Assembly: GCA_019421015.1 (NCBI GenBank)
Contig: JAHZGC010000015.1
Location: 1 to 64,000 of the forward strand
Source of the DNA: Coriobacteriaceae bacterium
GTDB lineage: Bacteria > Actinomycetota > Coriobacteriia > Coriobacteriales > UMGS124
Direction of reading: 5' to 3'
DNA: 64,000 nt
Shown here piece after piece: positions 15,361 to 22,953 of the stretch. A program made the position numbers and the translations under genes. Under the pieces are notes generated by a model. That model had not been told where the DNA came from, searched no databases, and saw only the letters and a list, made by a program, of their open reading frames with translations. How positions within the stretch are numbered: the first letter of the stretch is position 1; each line of letters opens with the position of its first letter.

Positions 15361-17169
15361 CTACCCCTCGAACAGATCAATCAACTCCTGCTTCGAATGA
15401 ACTCCAAGTTTGGCGTACACCTCTTGCATGTACCCGCGCACCGTGTTGGTCGAGAGTGCCAGCTCGCTGCCGATGTAGCTGGCCGTGCGTCCGTGGGCGA
15501 GCAGCAGCGCTACGTCGCGCTCGCGGGGCGTAAGCCGGTACTCGGCGGTCAGCTCGATCGACCGGGCCTCGAACTGGCCGGTGGTCATGCTGCCCGCCCC
15601 CAGGTCGCCCGCCCCGGCGCCGCCCGCCCGCAAGCCGCCCATGCTCGCATCTACCTCGCGGGTCGCTCCGTACAATCTGTTGGTCGCCATACCGTAAGCT
15701 TTCCCCTGGGCTCGCGCCATGCCGGGCCACCCCGCACCTGGCCGCCCCGCATCCTCCCGTACGCCCATCATACCTGCGCCATCTACCCCGGCCCCGCCCG
15801 CGGCTCCCTCGCTCAGCCCTTCGCCAGCCGCTTCGTTCTCCGTTGGCCCCTCCGTGTTGAACGCGATCTCGCTCGACGAGAGTGGCACCGAGAACCCAGC
15901 GTCGCCCGCGCCGGCCCTACGCCGGCTCAGCAGCACGAGCGTCATCGAGAGCAGGTAGATTGCGATCGCCACCATAAGCAGCAGTTTCATCACGTCGTCA
16001 AAGTGCTCGTGGGCCCGCAGGTAGTCCCCAGCCACCAGGCTGGCCGAGAGGCACAGCCGCGCCACGATCATCGACACCGCCACGGCGGCCACCGGCGGCG
16101 CTTGGCGCACGCGGGCGGTCTCGAGCAGCAGGAATAAAAACGATATGTTCACCACACTGCTGGTAAAGATCAACACCGCGCAAAAGAGCCCCTCGTAGGC
16201 GGCGCCCAAAAATGGCAGCACGATGAGCAGCAGGCCGATGCAGGGCAGCACCCCGCTGAAAAGGCGCCGCAGGTCGAGCACGCGGTTCGTGCCAAACGCA
16301 AGGCACAGCACAAGGAGCGCCGCCCCCACCGAAGCCACCGTCTGCATCAGCCGTTCCTCGGCGGAGTAGCCCGTGGCCAAAAACGCGGTCACAAAGCCAG
16401 TTAACATCGTGAGCGACGCGTAGATTACCAACTGGCTCCACAGCTCGCCGTACAGCCGGTAGACGCGCCGCAGCGCCTCACGCGGGCTGGCAGCGGGGTG
16501 CGCGTCGGCCCGGGGCATCTCCACCTTGCGGTAGGCCGAAGGACGCGCCGGGTTCCCTATGGTCACGTTGCCGAGCTGCCACAGTATGGCCGCGCTTACC
16601 ACCCCAATCGCCGCCAGCGCGAACGCCTGGGGTACCGTGGCCAGCTCCTGGAGGGCCCAACCTGTGAGCGAGCTTGCGAGTATCGAGGTCACCAGCGTGG
16701 CCAGGCAACGCTTGGCCCCTAGCGTGGCAAAAGGCACGAGCCACGCGGTGTTGGCAACGATGGACGTCAGGCCGTATATGGCGGGCAAGAACACGCCCAT
16801 CCAGGGCGCTCCCTCCACTGAGAGCGCCCCTATCCCCGAGCAGAGATTGATAGCCGCGAGCGCCAGGATCGACGCGGTGCCGGCGCGCCGCAGCGTAAGG
16901 CTCGGCCGCAACGTGCTTGCCACAAAGAGTCCTATACATACCGTGATGATTGAGAGCGAGACCGTTAACGCAAAGTCAACGTTGGCCCCGCTCATAGGGT
17001 GCGCGCCCGGCACGGTCGACATGGCTGTGGAATAGGTCGAGTTCATGAGCGTGCGGAACGGCCCGTAACCCAGCATCAGTGCCAGGCAGTAGTGGTCGAC
17101 ACGGGCGATGTGATGGGGGAGCGCGGCGGATGAGACGGTCTCGCTGGGTTGGGCGCAACGTGGTCTCAT
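15361..17169 (-). CDS. Membrane-bound LuxR-type transcriptional regulator
   Basis: 602 residues. Roughly the first 415 form about ten to twelve hydrophobic helices; a long Gly/Ala/Glu-rich low-complexity linker (about 415-535) leads to a C-terminal LuxR helix-turn-helix (L-T-P-R-E-R-D-V-A-L-L-L-A-H-G-R-T-A, then S-T-N-T-V-R-G-Y-M-Q-E-V-Y-A-K-L-G-V-H-S-K-Q-E-L). This architecture is an expanded family in Eggerthellaceae, where it senses substrates of neighbouring reductases. AAGGAGGAACCG precedes the ATG. It is co-oriented with and downstream of the flavin reductase at 17494-19326, so either could be its target set. It is the longest of the six in the window because of the linker. Confidence 0.88.
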   Translation of the reverse strand: MRPRCAQPSETVSSAALPHHIARVDHYCLALMLGYGPFRTLMNSTYSTAMSTVPGAHPMSGANVDFALTVSLSIITVCIGLFVASTLRPSLTLRRAGTASILALAAINLCSGIGALSVEGAPWMGVFLPAIYGLTSIVANTAWLVPFATLGAKRCLATLVTSILASSLTGWALQELATVPQAFALAAIGVVSAAILWQLGNVTIGNPARPSAYRKVEMPRADAHPAASPREALRRVYRLYGELWSQLVIYASLTMLTGFVTAFLATGYSAEERLMQTVASVGAALLVLCLAFGTNRVLDLRRLFSGVLPCIGLLLIVLPFLGAAYEGLFCAVLIFTSSVVNISFLFLLLETARVRQAPPVAAVAVSMIVARLCLSASLVAGDYLRAHEHFDDVMKLLLMVAIAIYLLSMTLVLLSRRRAGAGDAGFSVPLSSSEIAFNTEGPTENEAAGEGLSEGAAGGAGVDGAGMMGVREDAGRPGAGWPGMARAQGKAYGMATNRLYGATREVDASMGGLRAGGAGAGDLGAGSMTTGQFEARSIELTAEYRLTPRERDVALLLAHGRTASYIGSELALSTNTVRGYMQEVYAKLGVHSKQELIDLFEG

Positions 17170-17493
17170 CGGTTCCTCCTTGGCTAGCGCGGCGCTGTAG
17201 CAACCCGATTGCGGAGGATGAGCGGTATAACGTCATCCGCCAGCGGATTGGAGGCTTTTCATTATCGCCGTTTTTACAGTGCAGGGGGCCGCGCGTTTTG
17301 CAGGGGTTGCCCACCTAACGAACCCCTGGGAATCCACGAAAAGCTGGGGCTTGACGCGCCGTGCCCTGCAGCCACTGTCTAAAACAGGCAAAAGTACCGT
17401 TTTTTCCGGTAACTCTGAACTCTCCGCTCCCGTGCGCATTTATCGAATGCTATGCCCGGGACAATCCGCCACAAAGGGGCTTTTCCGTACCCC
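17170..17493. other. Intergenic region upstream of the 602-residue LuxR gene
   Basis: Contains an interrupted inverted repeat GGATGA...TCATCC at about 17216-17244 and, just after the flavin reductase stop, AAGGGG...CCCCTT at about 17470-17490, a weak terminator candidate for that gene. No gene is seen. Confidence 0.4.
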
Positions 17494-19326
17494 TTACGCC
17501 GTCGCCAGCCGTGCGGCACCTTCGCCGGCAATGCGGCCGAAGACCGTGATGTCGGCCACGGCGGTGGTGCCCAGGCGGTTGGTGCCCATGATGCCGCCGG
17601 TCACCTCGCCGGCCGCGAACAGGCCGGGAATGACCTCGCCGTCCTCGTTGATCACGTGGGCGTCGCGGTCGATCTGCACGCCGCCCATGGTGTAGTGCAC
17701 GGTGGGCGTTACGGGGAAGGCCACGTAGGGGCCCTCGCCGATGGGGAACATCTGGGCGCGGTAGCCAAACTGGCTGTCGGAGTTCTTTTCGACGTCGGCG
17801 TTCCAGGTGGCCAGGGTCTGGGCCAGCCCCTCGGGGTCGATGCCAAAGGGCTCGCAGACCTCTTCCAGGGTCTCGCCGATCACCCAGGTGCCGTTGGCGT
17901 ACATGGTGGCCGTCTCGTCGTAGGTCTCGGGGGTGTAGCCCTCGGCGGCCGCGTCGGCCTCGGTCATGACCATGTAGCCCACGCCGCCCTCCTGGGCCAG
18001 GATGCCCTTGCTCACCACGTCGCGGCGCTCGAGCTCCTCCACGAAGCGCTGGCCCGCGGTGTTCACGAGCACGGCGGTGCCGCTGGTGCGCACGCCGCCG
18101 CAGTCGAGCATGGTGCCGTCGGTGGTGCTGCCGTAGGGGTGGGTCTGGATCCACTCCATGCCTACCAGGTTGGCGCCCAGCTCGGTGGCCAGCGCGATGC
18201 CGTCGCCGTCGGCTCCGCGCGAGTCGGTGCAGCGGTAGCGTTCGTCGAGCTCGGGGTCCCACTGCGAGCGCATCTGCACGTTGGCACCGAAGCCGCCGGT
18301 GGCTAGCACCACGGCCGGGGTGGCCACGGTGACCTCCTCGCCGGTGAGCTTGTCCTCCACCTTGACGCCGGTCACGGCGTCGGCCTCGTCGGTCAGGATC
18401 TGGCTCACGCGGGCGTCGTTGAACATCTGGACGCCGGCTGTGCGGGCCTTCTTGGTCAGATGCACCACCGCGCCCGCACCGTAGTCGACCGGGCAGGTGG
18501 AGCGGGCGCAGCTGTGGCCGCCGTCCTGCACCACAAAGGAGTACCAGGGCATCCCCACGTTAAAGGTGAGCCAGTTAAAGGAGTCCAGGGCGCCGTCGCA
18601 CAGGGTGTGCACCAGCTCGGGGTCGCCCAGGTTGTCGCCGCCCACGAGCATGTCCTCGGCCAGGGCGTCTGCACTGTCCTCGATGCCCTTGCGCTGCTGG
18701 GCCCAGCTGCCGGGGGCCGCGTAGCCAAAGCCCGAGAGCGCCGTGCTGCCGCCAAAGATGTCGAGCTTCTCCAGGAGCACCACCGACGCCCCCGCCTGTG
18801 CCGCGCTGATGGCTGCGGCCAGGCCTGCGCCGCCGGAGCCCACCACCACGACGTCGGCCTGCTCGGGGATCGCGGCCTCGCGGGTGCGCTCGGCCTTGGG
18901 GCGCTTCTCCCACTCCGAGGTGTCCTCGCCGGCATCCTCCAGGGCCGCGGCGATGGCGGCCTTGTAGGCAAAGCTCGTGATGGTGGCACCGCTCACGGAG
19001 TCGACGTTCAGGGTCTGGTCGCGCAGCACGAGCTCGCGGATGATGTCCTGGGCCGCGGTGCCCACGCTCAGGGTCTCGTGGGAGCGTAGCTCGTGGATGC
19101 GCACGAGTTTTCCGTCCTCGAGCGACACCTCCACGGTGAGGTCGCCGCCCTTGCCCTGGCCGGTGCCCACCCCGCCGTAGAAGCCGGGCGTGGCCGTGGC
19201 GTCGGCGCTCTCGTCGGCATAGGCGGCCGAAGCGGCCCCGAGGGCACAGGTCCCGGCGAGGGCCGCGGCCCCCGTCACGAACGAGCGGCGCGTGGTGGGG
19301 CAGGCGGGTGCGATGCGGTGCGTCAT
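17494..19326 (-). CDS. Tat-exported FMN-binding/FAD flavin reductase (fumarate-reductase-like)
   Basis: 610 residues. Twin-arginine signal T-T-R-R-S-F-V-T-G at 11-19 with an A-rich hydrophobic stretch. FMN-binding domain at about 55-131 ending D-S-V-S-G-A-T at 109-115, where the Thr is the covalent FMN attachment residue. FAD-binding domain from 159 (G-S-G-G-A-G at 163-168) to a terminal F-A-A-G-E-V-T-G-G and G-R-I-A-G-E. The R-F-V-E-E segment carries the expected catalytic Arg of soluble fumarate/urocanate-type reductases. No heme motif. The substrate cannot be named; the divergent LuxR gene at 19686 probably senses it. The ATG at 19326 follows GGAGAG; the longer frame upstream has no ribosome binding site. 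Confidence 0.85.
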   Translation of the reverse strand: MTHRIAPACPTTRRSFVTGAAALAGTCALGAASAAYADESADATATPGFYGGVGTGQGKGGDLTVEVSLEDGKLVRIHELRSHETLSVGTAAQDIIRELVLRDQTLNVDSVSGATITSFAYKAAIAAALEDAGEDTSEWEKRPKAERTREAAIPEQADVVVVGSGGAGLAAAISAAQAGASVVLLEKLDIFGGSTALSGFGYAAPGSWAQQRKGIEDSADALAEDMLVGGDNLGDPELVHTLCDGALDSFNWLTFNVGMPWYSFVVQDGGHSCARSTCPVDYGAGAVVHLTKKARTAGVQMFNDARVSQILTDEADAVTGVKVEDKLTGEEVTVATPAVVLATGGFGANVQMRSQWDPELDERYRCTDSRGADGDGIALATELGANLVGMEWIQTHPYGSTTDGTMLDCGGVRTSGTAVLVNTAGQRFVEELERRDVVSKGILAQEGGVGYMVMTEADAAAEGYTPETYDETATMYANGTWVIGETLEEVCEPFGIDPEGLAQTLATWNADVEKNSDSQFGYRAQMFPIGEGPYVAFPVTPTVHYTMGGVQIDRDAHVINEDGEVIPGLFAAGEVTGGIMGTNRLGTTAVADITVFGRIAGEGAARLATA

Positions 19327-19468
19327 GGTGTTCTCTCCAATCGTCGATGTGCGTTTGTGCGCGGGTTCGGGTGCGAGCTCCGCGGCCCGGTGGGGGCGTG
19401 GCGTCGCTTGCTGGCCACAACGGTAGGACAGAGGGTCTAGACAAAGCATCGGTTGTGGGACGATGGGT

Positions 19469-19520
19469 GAGCTTATTTGCCTAAGCAGGTCTATAAGCGT
19501 CTAAACATGCAGGTAGATGG
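19469..19520 (-). promoter_or_regulatory. Conserved regulatory box upstream of the first flavin reductase
   Basis: On the plus strand GCTTATTTGC (19471-19480), then TAAGCGTCT and ATGCAGGTAGAT ending near 19518. The same blocks in the same order and almost the same spacing occur at 25708-25757 upstream of the first DmsA gene. Probable binding site for one of the nearby LuxR regulators. Confidence 0.6.
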
Positions 19521-19685
19521 GCTGATAAGTGCGATGTCTAGGCTGCGCTCGCTCCCGTCGCTGGGCCCCGTATCCCGACCTAACCCGACTCCTCGGCGCA
19601 CAGACTTACGCGGCTGCGCTACCATGCCACCGAGAGAGGCGGGAGTGCGCCGGGAAGGCGACGTCCCGCAGGGGAGGAAGGCATC

Positions 19686-21083
19686 GTGATCCAGAGTCTG
19701 TACAAGAAGCTCAAGTCTATCCCGCTGGTCCTTCTGGGCCTGGGCCTGTGCCGCGCCTGGTCGGTGGCCATGTTCTCGGGGGCGTATCCCAACGGCTTTG
19801 CGGGTGCGTTCATGCTCTTTGCGGCGAGTACCGCGGTGGGAGGCCTGGTGCTGGCCGCGCTGGCTCCAAGGGTTTCTCCGCTGTACAAGAACAAGCACCT
19901 GCTGCTTGCGGCCGCCCTGCTCATGGGGCTGGGGACCGCCGGCTTCGGGCTGTTTTCCTTTGCCATCCCCAACCAGGCCATCTTGGCCGTCATGACCGTG
20001 GGGGCGGGCCTGGGCGGCGCGGTGCTGCAACTGGCTTGGTGCGAGTGCCTGGGATGCTTCAACCCCATGCGGGTGTGCCTGTACCACGCAGGGGCCATCG
20101 GGCTGGGGGCCGTGCTTGCGATTCTGATCTATGGGTTGGTGCCGTTGTGGGTGGCGGTGGTTTCGGTGATCCTGCCGCTCGTCTCGCTGCTGTGGTGTCA
20201 CGAGGGTATCCAGCTTGCCGACGAGCGCGACCTGCCCACCGGTCGCAAAGACTCCGATGCCGTGACCTTTCCATGGAAGCCTGTGGCGCTCATGGCGGTG
20301 TGCGCGTTCGCTTCGGGGTTCAATAACATGGACATGCAGGGCGACGGCATGAACCTCATCGGCTCGCTCGGTGAGCTCTGCGTGATGGCCGCCGTGGTGC
20401 TGGGCGTGCTGGCCGACCGGCGGCGCTTCAACTTCGCCTCGCTCTTTAAATTCGCCATGCCGCTTACGGTGATCAGCCTCATGCTCGTTGTGCCGGCGCT
20501 GGGGTCGATGGCGCCCATTTCGGCGTTCTGCTACTCGGGCGGCGACGCGGCACTCTCGGTGCTCGTGATGGTCATCATGTGCAGCCTGGTGTACCGCTTC
20601 GGCGTGAACGCCGTGCGCCTGAACGGCATCGAGCGCGGCGTGCGCTACCTGTGCCTGGCGGGCGGCTGGATGCTGCGCGAGCTTGTGGCGGGCGCGCTCA
20701 CGGCCGAGGCGCTGGCCGTGGTGCAGGTCGTGGCGCTCGCCCTGGTGGTGGTGGCGTTCGTGGCCATCTTCTACACCGAGGACAGCCTGGCGTCGCTGTG
20801 GGGCGCGGCCGTGAAGACCGCCGAGGTCACCCCCGAAGCAGAAATGCGAGCCGCCCGGGCCATCGCGGCCGGACGACTCGCCAAGGAGTACGGTCTGACC
20901 CCGCGCGAGGGCGAGGTCCTGCAGCTGCTCGCCCAGGGGACGAGCCTGCTCGATATCGAGAAGAGCCTGTTCATCGCCCAGGGGACGCTGCGGGCCCACA
21001 TCAACCACATCTACACCAAAATGGACATCCATAGCCGCGACGAGCTGCGGGGCCTCATCGAGAAGGCCGTGGAGGCGGTGTAG
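19686..21083 (+). CDS. Membrane-bound LuxR-type transcriptional regulator
   Basis: 465 residues: about ten hydrophobic helices in 1-370, then a LuxR helix-turn-helix at about 402-460 (L-T-P-R-E-G-E-V-L-Q-L-L-A-Q-G-T-S, A-Q-G-T-L-R-A-H-I-N-H-I-Y-T-K-M-D-I-H-S-R-D-E-L). GTG start after GGGGAGGAAGG. Divergent from the FMN/FAD reductase, sharing a 359-base control region that contains the conserved box at 19469. The same box upstream of the DmsA gene at 25602, which has no divergent regulator of its own, suggests this protein (or the one at 15361) controls both. Confidence 0.88.
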   Translation: MIQSLYKKLKSIPLVLLGLGLCRAWSVAMFSGAYPNGFAGAFMLFAASTAVGGLVLAALAPRVSPLYKNKHLLLAAALLMGLGTAGFGLFSFAIPNQAILAVMTVGAGLGGAVLQLAWCECLGCFNPMRVCLYHAGAIGLGAVLAILIYGLVPLWVAVVSVILPLVSLLWCHEGIQLADERDLPTGRKDSDAVTFPWKPVALMAVCAFASGFNNMDMQGDGMNLIGSLGELCVMAAVVLGVLADRRRFNFASLFKFAMPLTVISLMLVVPALGSMAPISAFCYSGGDAALSVLVMVIMCSLVYRFGVNAVRLNGIERGVRYLCLAGGWMLRELVAGALTAEALAVVQVVALALVVVAFVAIFYTEDSLASLWGAAVKTAEVTPEAEMRAARAIAAGRLAKEYGLTPREGEVLQLLAQGTSLLDIEKSLFIAQGTLRAHINHIYTKMDIHSRDELRGLIEKAVEAV

Positions 21084-21134
21084 GGGAGCGGGGATGTGGA
21101 GGGGCGGCGGGATGACGCCGAAGACCCAGATACA

Positions 21135-21329
21135 TCCGCATAATCAGGGTTCTGGATAGGCGCGGGAACCGCGTTGGCGGTCGCGTTGGGCGACAGAGAG
21201 CTCGAGTGGCTGGGGACGTTCGATAAAACCGCAGGTGAGCAGGGTGTTGGCTGCAGGGGGCTTCTCGCCTCGCGGTCGAGCCGGGAACATCGGGGCCCGG
21301 CGGCCTATCCAGAACCCTGATTATGCGGA
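21135..21329. repeat. 195-base element with perfect 27-base inverted ends
   Basis: 21135-21161 (TCCGCATAATCAGGG...) is the exact reverse complement of 21303-21329. The centre, about 21225-21242, reads AAAACCGCAGGTGAGC, the core found at the centre of other palindromes in this window. No reading frame inside. The element lies between the LuxR gene and torD, which converge, and resembles a miniature inverted-repeat element. Confidence 0.8.
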
Positions 21330-21410
21330 AAGATCTCGGGTTTTAGAACGTGCCCGATTCCCGGTTGCAAAGAGTGCTTGCCCGATTCCCGGCTTGCCTC
21401 GTCCGCGAAC

Positions 21411-22184
21411 CTACCTTCCGGTACCGCCCACGGCCGCCAGTTCGGCTACCACCTGGGCCGCCGCCTGCGGGTACAGCCGCGCCCTGCGTACCAGGGGAGA
21501 GGCCCCCAGCTCGTCGGAGAACCTCTCCGCCCACGGTCGCATGTGCTCGGTCGCAAAGGCGTCGCGCTCCGCCAACGCCGCGTCGCAGGAAGCCCGGTCG
21601 CCCCTGTCGAGCGCGTCGCAGGCTGCGTAGGTGAGCTCGGCCAAAAACGCCAGCTCAAAGGCCAAGTGATCGTCGGCCTCGTGGGGGTAACCGCTGGGGA
21701 GAAACCCGCGGGCCGCATAGGCCCTGCGCACCGCGAGCGTCTCGGAGCCAAAGAGCGCGCCGTCGGCCTCGAGGTAGCACGACCCCCAGGGCTGGGCTGA
21801 CCTGGCCCCGGGCCTCTCAAGCAGCACGGTGTACTCGTCGCCAAGCCTGTCGAGCGTCGCGGCGGGGTCGCGCCCCCAGGCGTCGGTCAGCTCGGCGAGG
21901 GCGCGGGGAAGGGGGCCGTTGTCGGCCACGGGCACCTCGCCGTTGGCCACGGCGCCCCCGTCGCTCGGCACGTCGGCGCCGGCGCCCTCGAACACCTGCG
22001 CCGCCTCGGGCCGGCCCAGCGCCGCGAGCAGCCCCTCGCTCGGCTTTTGGCCGAACACCGCCGCCAACAGCTCAAAGGCTCGTCCCTGCCGCTCGAGCTC
22101 TGCCGCCTGCGCTGCAGAGAAAACTCCGACCTCCGCGGTCTTCTCACCGCACGCCCTCTCGTCGCGTGCCCCCGCCGCGCCCAT
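21411..22184 (-). CDS. TorD/DmsD-family molybdoenzyme chaperone
   Basis: 257 residues, all-helical. The family core is visible at about 115-200: a D-E-Y-T-V-L-L segment, P-W-G-S-C-Y-L then E-A-D-D-H-L-A-F-E-L-A-F-L. TorD-type chaperones bind the Tat signal and apoenzyme of DMSO-reductase-family proteins until cofactor insertion. The start codon overlaps the stop of the upstream dmsB-like gene (TAATG), so it is translated with the DmsAB pair at 22184-25602. The N-terminal 60 residues are Ala/Glu-rich and not conserved. Confidence 0.85.
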   Translation of the reverse strand: MGAAGARDERACGEKTAEVGVFSAAQAAELERQGRAFELLAAVFGQKPSEGLLAALGRPEAAQVFEGAGADVPSDGGAVANGEVPVADNGPLPRALAELTDAWGRDPAATLDRLGDEYTVLLERPGARSAQPWGSCYLEADGALFGSETLAVRRAYAARGFLPSGYPHEADDHLAFELAFLAELTYAACDALDRGDRASCDAALAERDAFATEHMRPWAERFSDELGASPLVRRARLYPQAAAQVVAELAAVGGTGR

Positions 22185-22807
22185 TACGCGATCTCCTCGG
22201 GGGAGTTGCCCAGGCTTCCCTCACCGCCCAGCGCGCAGAAGCGCGAGGTGCCGATGACCATCGAGGGTCCGGTGGCCTCGGGCGACGCCAGCGGCTCCAG
22301 CCATGCGCCCTCGCCGTGACGCTCGCGCAGCTCGTCGATGTCGCCCCAGTCCAGGCAGCGCATGAGGCAGGCGTCCACGCAGGCGGGGTTCTGGCCGGCG
22401 TCCACCAGGTCGCGGCACAGGTCGCACTTGCCCATCACGCCGGCGGCGCTTATGAGGTGCGGGGCGTTGTAGGGGCAGGCCTGGGCGCAGGCGCCGCAGC
22501 CGACGCAGATTTCCTGGTCCACGTAGACAATGCCGTCGTCGCGCTTGGTCATGGCACCGGTGGGGCAGGCGGCCACGCAGGCCGGGTCGGCGCAGTGCAT
22601 GCACGAGACCGACACGCTGTAGGCGTACACGCCGGCGGGCACGGGCACGCCGCTGCCGTTGTCCTGCCAGCTGCCGACCTCCCAGTCGATGACGCGGCGG
22701 TACTTCTCACCTGCGGCGGAGCCGTTCTTGTCGATGCAGGCCGCCATGCAGGCGCGGCACGACCCGCAGCGGTCGGCGTCAAAGTAGAACCCAAGCTGCT
22801 TGCTCAT
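22184..22807 (-). CDS. DmsB-like four-cluster ferredoxin subunit
   Basis: 207 residues with four Cys groups for [4Fe-4S] clusters: C-G-S-C-R-A-C-M-A-A-C near 14-24, C-M-H-C-A-D-P-A-C-V-A-A-C-P near 69, C-V-G-C-G-A-C-A-Q-A-C-P near 100, and C-D-L-C...C-V-D-A-C near 127-147. It would pass electrons from the quinone pool to the molybdoenzyme encoded upstream. No DmsC-type anchor gene is present in this operon, so its link to the membrane is unknown. The ATG has GAAAGGA upstream. The 146-base gap from the dmsA gene holds a hairpin. Confidence 0.9.
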   Translation of the reverse strand: MSKQLGFYFDADRCGSCRACMAACIDKNGSAAGEKYRRVIDWEVGSWQDNGSGVPVPAGVYAYSVSVSCMHCADPACVAACPTGAMTKRDDGIVYVDQEICVGCGACAQACPYNAPHLISAAGVMGKCDLCRDLVDAGQNPACVDACLMRCLDWGDIDELRERHGEGAWLEPLASPEATGPSMVIGTSRFCALGGEGSLGNSPEEIA

Positions 22808-22834
22808 GAAAGTCGTCCTTTCGGGTATGGGGAG

Positions 22835-22879
22835 AAAGGCCTCGTGGCCAAGGGCCGGTCCTGAGGTCGCGAGGCCTTT
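22835..22879 (-). other. Hairpin between dmsA-like and dmsB-like genes
   Basis: AAAGGCCTCG and CGAGGCCTTT form a strong stem, with an A-rich strand that gives a partial U-tract on the minus-strand transcript. It could attenuate transcription of the ferredoxin and chaperone genes relative to the catalytic subunit. Confidence 0.5.
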
Positions 22880-22953
22880 TCCGCCGGGGGTTTACGAAAA
22901 CGTGGCACCGTTCCTGGAAGCGAAGCGGCGTCCTTGGGAACGTGGCGCTGTTC

